Source: a bacterium UBA2214 (GTDB lineage Bacteria; Zhuqueibacterota; Zhuqueibacteria; Residuimicrobiales; Residuimicrobiaceae). Taken from it: a DNA stretch of 9,540 bases. Below, piece after piece: positions 1 through 7,336 of this stretch. The translations under genes and the position numbers were made by a program. Location of the stretch: the NCBI GenBank assembly GCA_002327255.1, contig DCUM01000074.1:1-9540 (forward strand), in the 5' to 3' direction. The stretch's first letter is position 1, and each line of letters begins with the position of its first letter. Under the pieces are notes generated by a model that saw only the letters and a program-made list of their open reading frames with translations, had not been told where the DNA came from and did not search any database.

Positions 1-29
1 GAAGAAACGACGCTCTCCCTGCTGAACAA

Positions 30-587
30 TTAAAACGTGGTGCGCGCGGAAGCAGTCGCCTGCCTTGAATTCCCGGCAGGGGAAAGCGGTTTTTCATATT
101 CGGTCGCGATAAAAACATATTCTGACTCGACCGTTCCCGTCAGTATGATGAATAGCTCCATGCTGTCATTCTGGACAAGTTCCCGATCGATGTGTGGAAT
201 AAGCTGTTCTTGGATGGGTATCCAGTATATTCCCACGCCATCAAACACCTGTATTTCCTGTTGGTATAATGCGGCCAGTTTGGCGTCAATCCGGTTCATT
301 TCCATCCACAGCTTGATGACCATTTTCTTTTTTTCGGAAATGAGCCTTCGATCATCAGAAAAACCGCATGGAACCCGGTACTTTGCAAATCGACACTCAA
401 GTTGAATAATATCATCATACTTCGCGGCTTGCGCCTCATCATGCGAATGGCTCTTCTCTTTTTGCATAATTTCCTGAAGCGTTGATTGGTTGTAGGAGGG
501 ATAGTCAAACTCCCCGGACCAACAGGCTGGCACAGCTACAAAGAGCAGAAGCCCAAGGATTACCCACCGGCTCACAGGATGTCTCAT
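30..587 (-). CDS. Small secreted or lipoprotein-like hypothetical protein
   Basis: I do not recognise the family. The 185-residue product starts with a basic stretch (MRHPVSRW) followed by a hydrophobic segment at residues 9-21, so it is exported. The segment ends in VPAC with Cys22. This is a marginal lipobox (Pro at -2 is unusual), so it may be a lipoprotein or be cut by signal peptidase I after WSG. The mature part is mostly polar and probably helical (KEKSHSHDEAQAAKYDD, ISEKKKMVIKLWMEMN). It is followed by a more beta-like half (VGIYWIPIQEQLIP, MELFIILTGTVESEYVFIATEY). Two further Cys occur near residues 66 and 75. I chose the ATG at 587 over an in-frame TTG at 593 because a GAGGGAG ribosome site sits 6 bases before the ATG. 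It lies 42 bases after the ECF-like gene on the same strand, so the two are probably co-transcribed. Confident that it is a real exported protein; function unknown. Confidence 0.72.
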   Translation of the reverse strand: MRHPVSRWVILGLLLFVAVPACWSGEFDYPSYNQSTLQEIMQKEKSHSHDEAQAAKYDDIIQLECRFAKYRVPCGFSDDRRLISEKKKMVIKLWMEMNRIDAKLAALYQQEIQVFDGVGIYWIPIQEQLIPHIDRELVQNDSMELFIILTGTVESEYVFIATEYEKPLSPAGNSRQATASARTTF

Positions 588-629
588 AGTCAACTCCCTC
601 TTGAAACTTGACCGCGTCCATACTACTGA

Positions 630-860
630 TTATTTATTAGATAATTCTGTATTGACTTGTACCAAAATCCCGTTCAACCATTTATCATAATCGCTGTTTT
701 TATCGAATTGCTCAAAAACACAACAGGCCTGCGCATACGTTTGCTGTACCAGATCTTCTGCGTCTTGTGCATTTCGCGCCAATCCAATCGCCGTGCCGTA
801 CAGATGGTCCATGTGCTCCAGGGCAAGGTTTTCAAAAAGCTGGATATCACAGTCTGTCAC
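630..860 (-). CDS. ECF-type sigma factor reduced to region 2
   Basis: The 76-residue product matches the N-terminal half of extracytoplasmic-function sigma-70 factors. LALEHMDHLYGTAIGLARN (residues 12-30) is region 2.1, DAEDLVQQTY (33-42) is the hallmark helix (family consensus DAEDLVQETF), and WLNGILVQ with Trp61 closes region 2. Region 2 binds the beta' clamp and melts the -10 element. Normal ECF factors are about 160-200 residues and carry a region 4 that reads the -35 element. Here a TAA follows LSNK, and only 42 bases remain before the next gene's start, so region 4 is absent in every frame. The start is GTG at 860, the only option because an in-frame TAA lies six codons upstream; the ribosome site is weak. 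It is either a truncated remnant or a one-domain factor that needs a partner, as in the split SigO-RsoA sigma of Bacillus subtilis. The sigma family call is firm; activity is uncertain. Confidence 0.75.
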   Translation of the reverse strand: MTDCDIQLFENLALEHMDHLYGTAIGLARNAQDAEDLVQQTYAQACCVFEQFDKNSDYDKWLNGILVQVNTELSNK

Positions 861-938
861 TTTCTCTGCTTTCTTTTATTTGCGAGGCAAATAGTATTGA
901 TTGGCGATATTTTTATGGCCCTGATCGTCATTTGGCAA

Positions 939-1649
939 TTAGCCATGCAGAATCAAGGCGATTCTCTTCAGTTTTATCAACGAACCGCTTTTCAGAAAAA
1001 CAACGTTTCCGCCCGTTAGCAGTACGTTTTCGATGATGATATCAACAATGTCATCGAGGACCTCCCAGAGGTTGGCATACTTGGAAAATATCAACGAATG
1101 ATCTGTTTTATTGATACTGCCCTTCTCATGATAATCGTCTTCAACGTACAATGTGGCACCGGTATTTTTATTGGCACACTGCCCTACGGCGACAATACCG
1201 CTAATGACTTTGTTCGCCTTGGCCGCTGCCGCCAGATCACGCATGGCGTTCTTGTGTGCACCCGCGATGGCATCCCTGACTACGGGCCATACAATCTTGC
1301 CCAAATCATGGATAGAAGTGAGGGTATAATCGCCTTCAATCGTGCCTATCATGGCATCCCGATGATTGGTCAACTCATAATAAACGTCCAGATTTGCTTT
1401 CTCCCCTGCAACCACCAGCCGGAGAGGATCTTGTCCGAAATAGTGGCCAAAATACTGGTCCGTCTGGATAAAAAAATCTCTCAATTGAGCACCCCTGGTG
1501 ACCAGTTTGGCAGGGCTACTTGAATCGACCGCATATTCAAACGGGAATTTCGTATCCTGAATGTCGATGAGTTTTTCACGAAATCCCTCGTATAGCCTGC
1601 TTTTTCGTTCGCTTAATGAGAGGACGTAATAATGGATGCTTAACTGCAT
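939..1649 (-). CDS. baeRF-family protein (bacterial archaeo-eukaryotic release-factor-like, Balon/Pelota-related)
   Basis: The product resembles the middle and C-terminal domains of bacterial aeRF1/Pelota-like proteins, the superfamily of the ribosome hibernation factor Balon. Visible hallmarks are the opening strand HYYVLSLSERKSRLYEG, then FGQDPLRLVVAGE (family pattern PLVLAGVE), a helical stretch around WPVVRDAIAGAHKNAMRDLAAA, and the ending GGNVVFLKSGSLIKLKRIALIL, the typical family C-terminus. Such proteins are usually about 350-380 residues with an N-terminal domain containing a CVSIYLPT-like strand. I do not see that domain, and the product is 236 residues from the ATG chosen here. This ATG has an AAGAG ribosome site 8 bases upstream. 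An in-frame ATG at 1721 would add 24 unremarkable residues. It may therefore be a naturally short form or a 5'-truncated gene. Expected site of action is the cytoplasmic ribosome, by family inference. It lies 78 bases upstream of the ECF-like gene on the same strand. Confidence 0.72.
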   Translation of the reverse strand: MQLSIHYYVLSLSERKSRLYEGFREKLIDIQDTKFPFEYAVDSSSPAKLVTRGAQLRDFFIQTDQYFGHYFGQDPLRLVVAGEKANLDVYYELTNHRDAMIGTIEGDYTLTSIHDLGKIVWPVVRDAIAGAHKNAMRDLAAAAKANKVISGIVAVGQCANKNTGATLYVEDDYHEKGSINKTDHSLIFSKYANLWEVLDDIVDIIIENVLLTGGNVVFLKSGSLIKLKRIALILHG

Positions 1650-1858
1650 GATGTTATCTCTTGTTTTAAAAAGCCGAACTTGAAATTTATCCAAATTTAC
1701 TTCAAAATGAGTTGCATGCATCAGCTAATGATAGATACTCATATTCAACATTAAAAACAATCGGCCAAAGGGATGGAAAAGGAACTACTCCTTCGAGACC
1801 ATATGCACTCAATCCCAATGAAGCGTAGCGTGATATGATCATTAACTGATCCGAGCGG

Positions 1859-2378
1859 CTATCCCGTCATGAAGGAAACGCTTGCAATTCCGCGGACTAT
1901 GGGCGTCTCTGCTTGCTCTGCTTCATACCCAGACCGCAATGAGATAATCTGTGTTTTGATGGCTTCACGCCTGTGTTGCAATCCCAATCGCCTGTGCACG
2001 ATTTCCTGCTTGCGACTTCATTTTTCTGCCCCGTCCTTTGTCTCTTGCGCCAGCTGCGCCGAACCCGTCAGCACGCCTTCCAAACCGACACAGACATCGA
2101 ACAGTCCATTGCCATGATCTGTCAGCCTGAACTCGCGAATTTGATCAGAGTGTGCCATTCCATACGAGTTGAGCACATACTTTTCCGATTTGCTCCCTGC
2201 CAACTTCCATATCACGGAGAAGCAGCCAGGCAGCATCAATCAGGGATGAGAGGCAAACATCGGTGATATCCATATGGTTTGCGGCGGAGGCAAGACTGGT
2301 CAAGAAGGCTGTGAGAACCCGGGCAGTGGCAGGAATGGCGGAAATAAAGCCGTGTGCCGTGGAGCTGTTTTTAAAACA
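1859..2378 (-). pseudogene. kaiC-like (remnant): Degraded 3' end of a KaiC-family (RecA-like) ATPase gene
   Basis: Two minus-strand frames join into one KaiC C-terminus. The first frame (about 2378 to 2195) gives DITDVCLSSLIDAAWLLLRD, matching the family pattern of T-[DE]-V-G-[IV]-SSL-[IM]-D-TW-LLLRD-[IM]-E. The second (2239 to 2018) gives SYGMAHSDQIREFRLTDHG then FDVCVGLEGVLTGSAQLAQE, matching RGMAHSNQIREF..TDHG..LVDVYVGPEGVLTGSARLAQE. After an in-frame TGA (2018-2020) the same frame continues as SRKQEIVHRRLGLQHRREA and AIKTQIISLRSGYEAEQAE, the coiled-coil tail of proteobacterial-type KaiC homologues. So the gene has one frameshift (near 2190-2205) and one nonsense codon. The rest of the protein, including both Walker A motifs (about 430 residues), is missing upstream. 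Intact KaiC homologues are two-domain ATPases in circadian-like timing or stress signalling. No kaiB-like gene is seen in the window. Confidence 0.85.
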
Positions 2379-2432
2379 TCATATTTTGCAAATTAAACTT
2401 GCTTTTTAATCGATCATTGAATACATTTTAGT

Positions 2433-2449
2433 ATAACCTGCCAGGTTAT
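2433..2449. promoter_or_regulatory. 17-bp near-perfect palindrome inside a possible minus-strand promoter
   Basis: ATAACCTG-C-CAGGTTAT is a perfect 8-bp inverted repeat around one base, a typical size for a dimeric repressor operator. On the minus strand its end overlaps TATACT (2430-2435), a good -10 match. The palindrome would therefore fill the spacer of a promoter facing the kaiC remnant, about 50 bases upstream of where that remnant begins. The matching -35 (TTCCTT at 17 bases) is poor. I cannot assign a regulator family. If the unassigned minus-strand coding-like stretch is real, it ends at 2446 and touches this site. Confidence 0.3.
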
Positions 2450-2801
2450 GGTAAGGAATTAATTCTTCGGGGATCCTTCGCCACATTGCCCTCGGGGGCA
2501 AGATCCGTTCTGTTGTGCATCACAAGCCTTAGCAAAACCCGGAATGAACACTTAAACCGCAAAGGCATGTTTTCATTGATTCCAGAGAGAATGCGTTCGT
2601 ACACCTCGATCAAGATTTTGTGCGAATGAGCACCATGATCTCCTCCGGTGTGATTGAAAACATTGCTTCCGTCGGATCATTCAATGCTCCCATTCCGGGA
2701 GCACTTTCCGGGTTCAGCATCCAGTTGTAAAGCCCTTTTACAAAAACTCTCAACCAGACAAGCATCCAAAACAAATTCACCGTATCATGCCATGCTTCTG
2801 C
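2446..2801 (-). pseudogene. Unassigned coding-like stretch with probable frameshift
   Basis: I do not recognise a family. On the minus strand, one frame is open from 2801 to 2610. It holds a hydrophobic stretch (NLFWMLVWLRVFVKGLYNWM) followed by NPESAPGMGALNDPTEAM and SITPEEIMVLI. A second frame takes over near 2612-2640 with KILIEVYERILSGINENMPL and runs to a TAA at 2446. The amino-acid composition of both parts looks protein-like, and the switch occurs where the first loses its pattern. This suggests one ancestral protein of about 115 residues broken by a single frameshift. No convincing start codon with a ribosome site is visible at the 5' side; the first frame begins just after a TGA at 2802-2804. 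The opposite strand also has a short open frame here (SSGVIENIASVGSFNAP), which I consider the shadow. Confidence 0.22.
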
Positions 2802-2918
2802 TCAGTAAAATGGAAAATGAATGATTTCCTGATGCTATCAGGATGTTCTTGATTTTCCGTCCAACGGCTCCTTGCTGGCAAAGTGTGCATGAAACATCTT
2901 CTCTCACCCAAAGCATAA
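2802..2918. other. Leader region of the large secreted gene, nothing recognised
   Basis: This AT-rich stretch before the 1365-residue gene must hold its 5' leader and probably its promoter. I see no convincing -35/-10 pair, no Bacteroidota-type TTTG/TANNTTTG pair and no riboswitch-like conserved core. Confidence 0.3.
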
Positions 2919-2925
2919 AGGGAGG
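2919..2925 (+). promoter_or_regulatory. Strong ribosome binding site of the large secreted gene
   Basis: AGGGAGG lies 5 bases before ATG 2931 and is the strongest Shine-Dalgarno match near any start on the plus strand. It fixes the start of the gene ahead of the signal peptide. Confidence 0.8.
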
Positions 2926-2930
2926 TTCCG

Positions 2931-5900
2931 ATGAGAAGAAATGGATACAATGGACCGTTCGGCCTGTTCATCGTTTGTGCACTCCTGATCATGCCGGTGT
3001 TTGGTTTTGCGGCCACCGTGCACCTGGGTCCGGGCAGCGTCACCACTTCCAATACCAGTGCCTGGGGACAGACAGCGATCACCTATCCCATTGTTTTTAA
3101 TCCGACGACGGGGGTCACCAAGGTGACTCTGGTGGGTGTGAATATGGTCGCCATCAATTACACCGGTCCCTGGGGCTGGCCGCCGGCGGCCAACGATTTC
3201 GGCGCGCAGGCACAGCTCTACTTGAGTTTCAGCGACGGCACCTGGCTGCGCAATTCCTGCCACAGCGCCGCCAATGCGGGAGGCACCTGGGATGCGCAGG
3301 CGATAACGGTAGGCCACGACCAGGGATTCCGCAAATACCTGTTTCAGAACATCCACAGTTTTTCCAGCTGGGGATCGGTGTTGTCGCACCAGTACAACGT
3401 CGAAGCCTGGCAGGGACCGCGCATCAATCCCGGCAACAACCTGCCGCCCAACATGGGCACGCCGGACCCCAATTCCGACAAGTTCGACATGGAGCTCACA
3501 GTGACCAACACCGGGGCCGGCAATTACACCGCCGTGGCGCGGGCGCGCATGCATTATGCAGCTTCATGGGTGGAAATGGCGCTCCCCAAACCACCGTGGG
3601 GGCCGTGGCAGTGGCAGTGGAATACCGCCATCAACAATTCGGCCACGCCGGATGCCGCATGGAGGAACTATCCGGGTACCTCATTTGCCATGACCGGATT
3701 CACCGGTAATCTGCAAATCCAGATGGCCATTCAAAATTGGGCGGTAAACCAGCCACAAAACTGGACCATCACCTGGGACGATATCATTGTTGACGGCACG
3801 CTGGCGTCCCTCCCCACCGTGGTCTGGGTGGACGATGACTGGACCGGTCCAAGCAACTGCGGCGGCCATTTCTGGGGCTACGACGCCTTCAACACCATCA
3901 ACGGCGGCCTGGCGGCCGTGGCTGCCGGCGGCACGATCAATGTGGCGGGCGGCGTTTACACCGAAGCGATGGTGGTGAACAAGACGGTATCCTTCATCGG
4001 TGACATCGCTACATCGGTGGTACAAGGCCCGGGCAGCGGCAACGGATTTCTCATTCAGGCGCCCGATGTGGTAATCGATGGATTTATCATCAGGCAATTC
4101 GCCATCGGCATCCGTTCTTTCGGCGGACCCGCCAACTATAACAACCTGACCTTGCACAATCTTAATGTCAACAACAACACGACGGTCGGCCTGCAACTGG
4201 TCTTTGATAAATTCAATGTGGTCGATATCGATAACTGTCAATTCAGTGTCACCACGGCCGGCAGCGGCATCAGCGTCGCCAACAGCACGAATATCTTCCA
4301 TTTGAGCATCAATAACACCAGAGTGCAGCTGAATCGCGATCACGGTTTCTTTGTCAACAACGGCACGACCGCGGCGATCTTCAGCATAAACATAACCAAT
4401 TCTCATTTTGATCAAAGTACCAATTGGGAGGGCATCTTTATCCGCCAGGCGGTGATCGGCCAATTCAACATGACCGGCGGCAGCCTGAATGGCAACAAGG
4501 GCAGCGGCTTTACCCTGGCGCAGGCACCCTCACAGTTTGGAAGTCTGAGCCTGCAATCCGTCGCTGTGGACAACAATGGAAATTCCGGAATCATGCTGGG
4601 CGGGGGCTCATCGACCTATACGCTGTTCATTCAGGACTGCTCCTTTACGAACAATGCCTGGGAGCACCTTGACCTCAGCGGCGGCTGGTTTGGTGCTTTC
4701 TCCTCGATGCTCGGAACGCAAATCATCGGCAACACCTTTTACGGTACGCCCTGGACTGCTGTTTACGTTGGCAACCAGGGCGTATTTGGCGTCCCCCCGA
4801 TATTCCGCGACAATAATTTCATGGCTCCCGGATTCGGCATCTTTAACGCCAATGCGGCAACGATGGACGCGGAATACAACTATTGGAACAGCGCCGACGG
4901 CCCCAACGATCCAAACGGCACCGTTGAAGTGGCTCTGGGCGATCCGGATCCCGGCACGCCTGCGCTCCTGAACGCCGCGCCCGCCGGATTTTTGGGATGC
5001 AACGTGACGGATCTCACCGTCGATTATTACCCCTGGCTGGCCAGTCCGGTGCAGCTGGTTCCCGGCAGCGTTGTGGTAGCGGCAACTGGCGGCGCCGGCA
5101 GTTTCAATGTACAAGCACCGACCGGCTACGCCTGGACAGCAGTGAGTAACGACAGCTGGATCACCGTCACCGGTGGCTCACCCGGCACCGGCAACGGCAC
5201 GGTGAATTACCTGGTCGCCTGGAATCCCAGCGCCCTGCCGCGCACCGGCACCATCACCGTCAACAGCAAAGTGTTCACCATCAATCAGCTCGGCCTGACC
5301 GCGGGATCGACGGCCATGTTCTGGGCGACGCCCACCATGGTTTGGCCGTATGGCGTCGTGCAATTCGAGGACGTGTCGGGACTCGGCGCCACCGCCTGGC
5401 AGTGGGATTTCGGCGACGGCCAGACTTCCACCCTGCAAAATCCGCTGATCATGTATACGCGGCCGGGGATGTATTCGGTGAAATTAACCATCACAACACC
5501 CACCGGTCCTTACACGTATACGAAGAAAAAACTCATCACCGTTTACGGCAACGGACCGAAATGCCATTCAACCCTCGAATTGGTCGACGCCAGCATGAGT
5601 CATCAGAAAGAAGAGTGGCAGAATGCCATCGATGAGGACATCAGCGGCTGGGATGGCACCGCCAGCGTCAAGGGGGAGCCGCCTTATGCCATTTTCAAAT
5701 TCATGGACGGCACCGACAAGACCATCGATCGCGTGCGTTTGCTGACCGATACCGATATGAATTACATGGATCGCTGGGTATTTGAATTCCACGTCCAGGT
5801 GTCCACCACCGGCACCGCCGACGGCGATTTTGTCACCGTCTATTCCGGACACAAAAAACACGGCAATTGGGAAGAATTCGGCTTTGCGCCTGTTTTGGCA

Positions 5901-7028
5901 CGCTATGTCAAACTGGTCATCGATACGCCGACGCACGGCTGGCGTCAGGTGGGCGAATTTCAGGTCTGTCCAATACGCCGTTACGCCGATATGAATCAAA
6001 CCAACATCGATGTCACCTCCCCCCACCTCGCCAATGGGGTGGATGCCTCACAAATTACCATTGCAGCGAAGGATGCCGGCGGTGTCGCGATCGACGGATT
6101 GACCGCGGATGATTTCCATTTTATCGTCTACCCCGGACCGGTTAACCTGACGCCTGTAACCGAAACCTCACCGGGCGTGTATACGATGCAGATGACGTCG
6201 ACCTGCATGGGCACACAAAAGATGACGACCTATATCAACGGCATCAAGGTCGGCGACGATACCATCGTCTTCAATCCCGCCAGTCTGCACAGCGCTTCGC
6301 TTGTTCTGGTGAGCCATTCCGATGCCTACAAAGGCGAATCGTGGGAGAATGCCATTGACGGTGATACGGATGGCTGGGACGGCACGGTCACGGCGGGCAC
6401 CGAGACGCCATGGGCCATCTTTGCCTTCAGCGATGGCACCACCAAAATGGTGCAGCATCTCAAGCTGCTGACAGATACCAATGTCGGCTTTGATCAACGC
6501 TGGGTGCGCGCATTTCATGTGATGGTTTCGACCACCGGCACCGAAGATGCCGATTTCACCACCGTGTATACGGGGCGGCAGCGTTTTGGCTATTGGCAAA
6601 CGCACATGTTCGCCGCTACCGCCGCCAAATATGTAAAGTTCGTGGTTGATGAACCCTCGCACGGATGGCGCCAGGTGGGTGAAATCGAATTGATGGTGGC
6701 GGATATCCCCGGCGCTCAACTGGCCTCACAGGAAACCGGGATTGCGGTGGTGCATGAATTCAGTGTGCGCAATTACCCCAATCCGTTCAATCCGGAAACC
6801 ACCATCGAGGTCTCCCTGCCAGAAGCCTCGCATGTCAAAGCGGGTGTGTATAATCTGCTGGGGCAACTGGTGCGGACTCTGGCGGACCATGGCCTGAACG
6901 CGGGCAGTCATCGCATGCACTGGAACGGCCGCAATGAGAACGGCGAGCAGGTTCCTTGCGGCATCTACTACCTGCGCGTGCAAACACAGGAGCAGGTCAA
7001 AGTACACCAGATGCTGCTGCTGAAATAG
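2931..7028 (+). CDS. Large secreted multidomain beta-helix protein with BACON, PKD, two discoidin-like domains and a C-terminal sorting module
   Basis: The product has 1365 residues. Residues 1-27 form a signal peptide (basic MRRNGYNG, hydrophobic LFIVCALLIM, cleavage near GFA). Residues 28-290 are an unassigned Trp- and Asn-rich region ending in WDDIIVDGT, possibly a beta-sandwich. Residues 296-700 start with VVWVDDDWTGPSN and AAVAAGGTINVAGGVYTEA, the entry motif of secreted right-handed beta-helix (pectate-lyase-like) proteins, followed by many short Asn-rich strands. Residues 706-788 are a BACON domain (SNDSWITVTGG, GTITVNSKVFTINQLG). Residues 794-873 are a PKD domain with WDFGDG at 825-830. 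Residues 878-1015 and 1120-1257 are two related discoidin (F5/8C)-like domains sharing NAID, GWDGT, RWV, VSTTGT and HGWRQVGE. Residues 1020-1115 look Ig/Big-like. Residues 1275-1365 are the YPNPFNP C-terminal module, ending in MLLLK. It is probably a surface-attached or secreted adhesin or polysaccharide-binding protein; no catalytic residues can be named. GC is clearly higher than in the minus-strand genes to its left. It stands alone, with its own terminator, and converges with the GH28-like gene. Confidence 0.93.
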   Translation: MRRNGYNGPFGLFIVCALLIMPVFGFAATVHLGPGSVTTSNTSAWGQTAITYPIVFNPTTGVTKVTLVGVNMVAINYTGPWGWPPAANDFGAQAQLYLSFSDGTWLRNSCHSAANAGGTWDAQAITVGHDQGFRKYLFQNIHSFSSWGSVLSHQYNVEAWQGPRINPGNNLPPNMGTPDPNSDKFDMELTVTNTGAGNYTAVARARMHYAASWVEMALPKPPWGPWQWQWNTAINNSATPDAAWRNYPGTSFAMTGFTGNLQIQMAIQNWAVNQPQNWTITWDDIIVDGTLASLPTVVWVDDDWTGPSNCGGHFWGYDAFNTINGGLAAVAAGGTINVAGGVYTEAMVVNKTVSFIGDIATSVVQGPGSGNGFLIQAPDVVIDGFIIRQFAIGIRSFGGPANYNNLTLHNLNVNNNTTVGLQLVFDKFNVVDIDNCQFSVTTAGSGISVANSTNIFHLSINNTRVQLNRDHGFFVNNGTTAAIFSINITNSHFDQSTNWEGIFIRQAVIGQFNMTGGSLNGNKGSGFTLAQAPSQFGSLSLQSVAVDNNGNSGIMLGGGSSTYTLFIQDCSFTNNAWEHLDLSGGWFGAFSSMLGTQIIGNTFYGTPWTAVYVGNQGVFGVPPIFRDNNFMAPGFGIFNANAATMDAEYNYWNSADGPNDPNGTVEVALGDPDPGTPALLNAAPAGFLGCNVTDLTVDYYPWLASPVQLVPGSVVVAATGGAGSFNVQAPTGYAWTAVSNDSWITVTGGSPGTGNGTVNYLVAWNPSALPRTGTITVNSKVFTINQLGLTAGSTAMFWATPTMVWPYGVVQFEDVSGLGATAWQWDFGDGQTSTLQNPLIMYTRPGMYSVKLTITTPTGPYTYTKKKLITVYGNGPKCHSTLELVDASMSHQKEEWQNAIDEDISGWDGTASVKGEPPYAIFKFMDGTDKTIDRVRLLTDTDMNYMDRWVFEFHVQVSTTGTADGDFVTVYSGHKKHGNWEEFGFAPVLARYVKLVIDTPTHGWRQVGEFQVCPIRRYADMNQTNIDVTSPHLANGVDASQITIAAKDAGGVAIDGLTADDFHFIVYPGPVNLTPVTETSPGVYTMQMTSTCMGTQKMTTYINGIKVGDDTIVFNPASLHSASLVLVSHSDAYKGESWENAIDGDTDGWDGTVTAGTETPWAIFAFSDGTTKMVQHLKLLTDTNVGFDQRWVRAFHVMVSTTGTEDADFTTVYTGRQRFGYWQTHMFAATAAKYVKFVVDEPSHGWRQVGEIELMVADIPGAQLASQETGIAVVHEFSVRNYPNPFNPETTIEVSLPEASHVKAGVYNLLGQLVRTLADHGLNAGSHRMHWNGRNENGEQVPCGIYYLRVQTQEQVKVHQMLLLK

Positions 7029-7029
7029 G

Positions 7030-7078
7030 GCGCACCGGCCGCAGACCATGGCATCTGCGGTTCTGTTCTGGTGTGCGC
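7030..7078 (+). other. Imperfect hairpin directly after the large gene
   Basis: CCGCAGA (7039-7045) pairs with TCTGCGG (7054-7060). An outer arm GCGCACC (7030-7036) partly pairs with GGTGTGCGC (7070-7078). There is no T-run, so it is not a terminator by itself. It could be a 3' stability structure of the transcript that ends at the terminator further downstream. Confidence 0.35.
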
Positions 7079-7113
7079 AAGGCAAACAGCTTTTTGTATC
7101 TTTTACCGCATTG

Positions 7114-7150
7114 AAAACCGAAAGGCCATGATGGCCTTTCGGTTTTTTTT
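7114..7150 (+). terminator. Strong intrinsic terminator of the large secreted gene
   Basis: AAAACCGAAAGGCC (7114-7127) and GGCCTTTCGGTTTT (7133-7146) form a perfect 14-bp stem with the loop ATGAT, and an eight-T run closes it. It lies about 85 bases after the stop codon of the large gene. On the other strand the stem has only a four-T tail, so it would be weaker for the converging GH28-like gene. Confidence 0.92.
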
Positions 7151-7336
7151 ATGGATGGAAATGATGAATTTCGTGCCTGCAAAACCATGGGCACCCCTCC
7201 CCGAGGCAAGCCATTGCAGGCGGAATTTATCCTCGCCCATCGCTCTTTTCATCACAGCCATGCCCTGTCAGCTGATGCATGCCCGGGCTATAGGTATCCT
7301 TCGCCAGGATTCTCACCAAAGCTCCCCGCTGATTGA
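7151..7336. other. Intergenic space between converging genes
   Basis: No gene is supported here. The short open frames on both strands have no ribosome site and no family resemblance. No clear terminator for the minus-strand GH28-like gene is visible. Confidence 0.5.

Noticed and set aside
1722..1858. An open minus-strand frame (SRYASLGLSAYGLEG and following) that might be the missing N-terminal domain of the baeRF protein in a shifted frame.
   Set aside because: It is short, lacks the SIYLPT-like strand expected there and shows no resemblance that I can support.
1869..2266. Plus-strand open frames of 82 and 97 residues.
   Set aside because: They lie opposite the kaiC remnant and have Cys/Ser-rich low-quality sequence, as expected for shadows.
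2904..3554. Long minus-strand open frames inside the large secreted gene (also 3681-4463, 4608-5114, 6168-6719).
   Set aside because: They mirror the codon bias of the high-GC plus-strand gene, show no family motifs and have no ribosome sites.
7200..7336. Possible terminator of the GH28-like gene (GCCCGGGC palindrome and repeated CATGCCC).
   Set aside because: The palindrome has no adjacent T-run on the minus strand and no stem of useful length.
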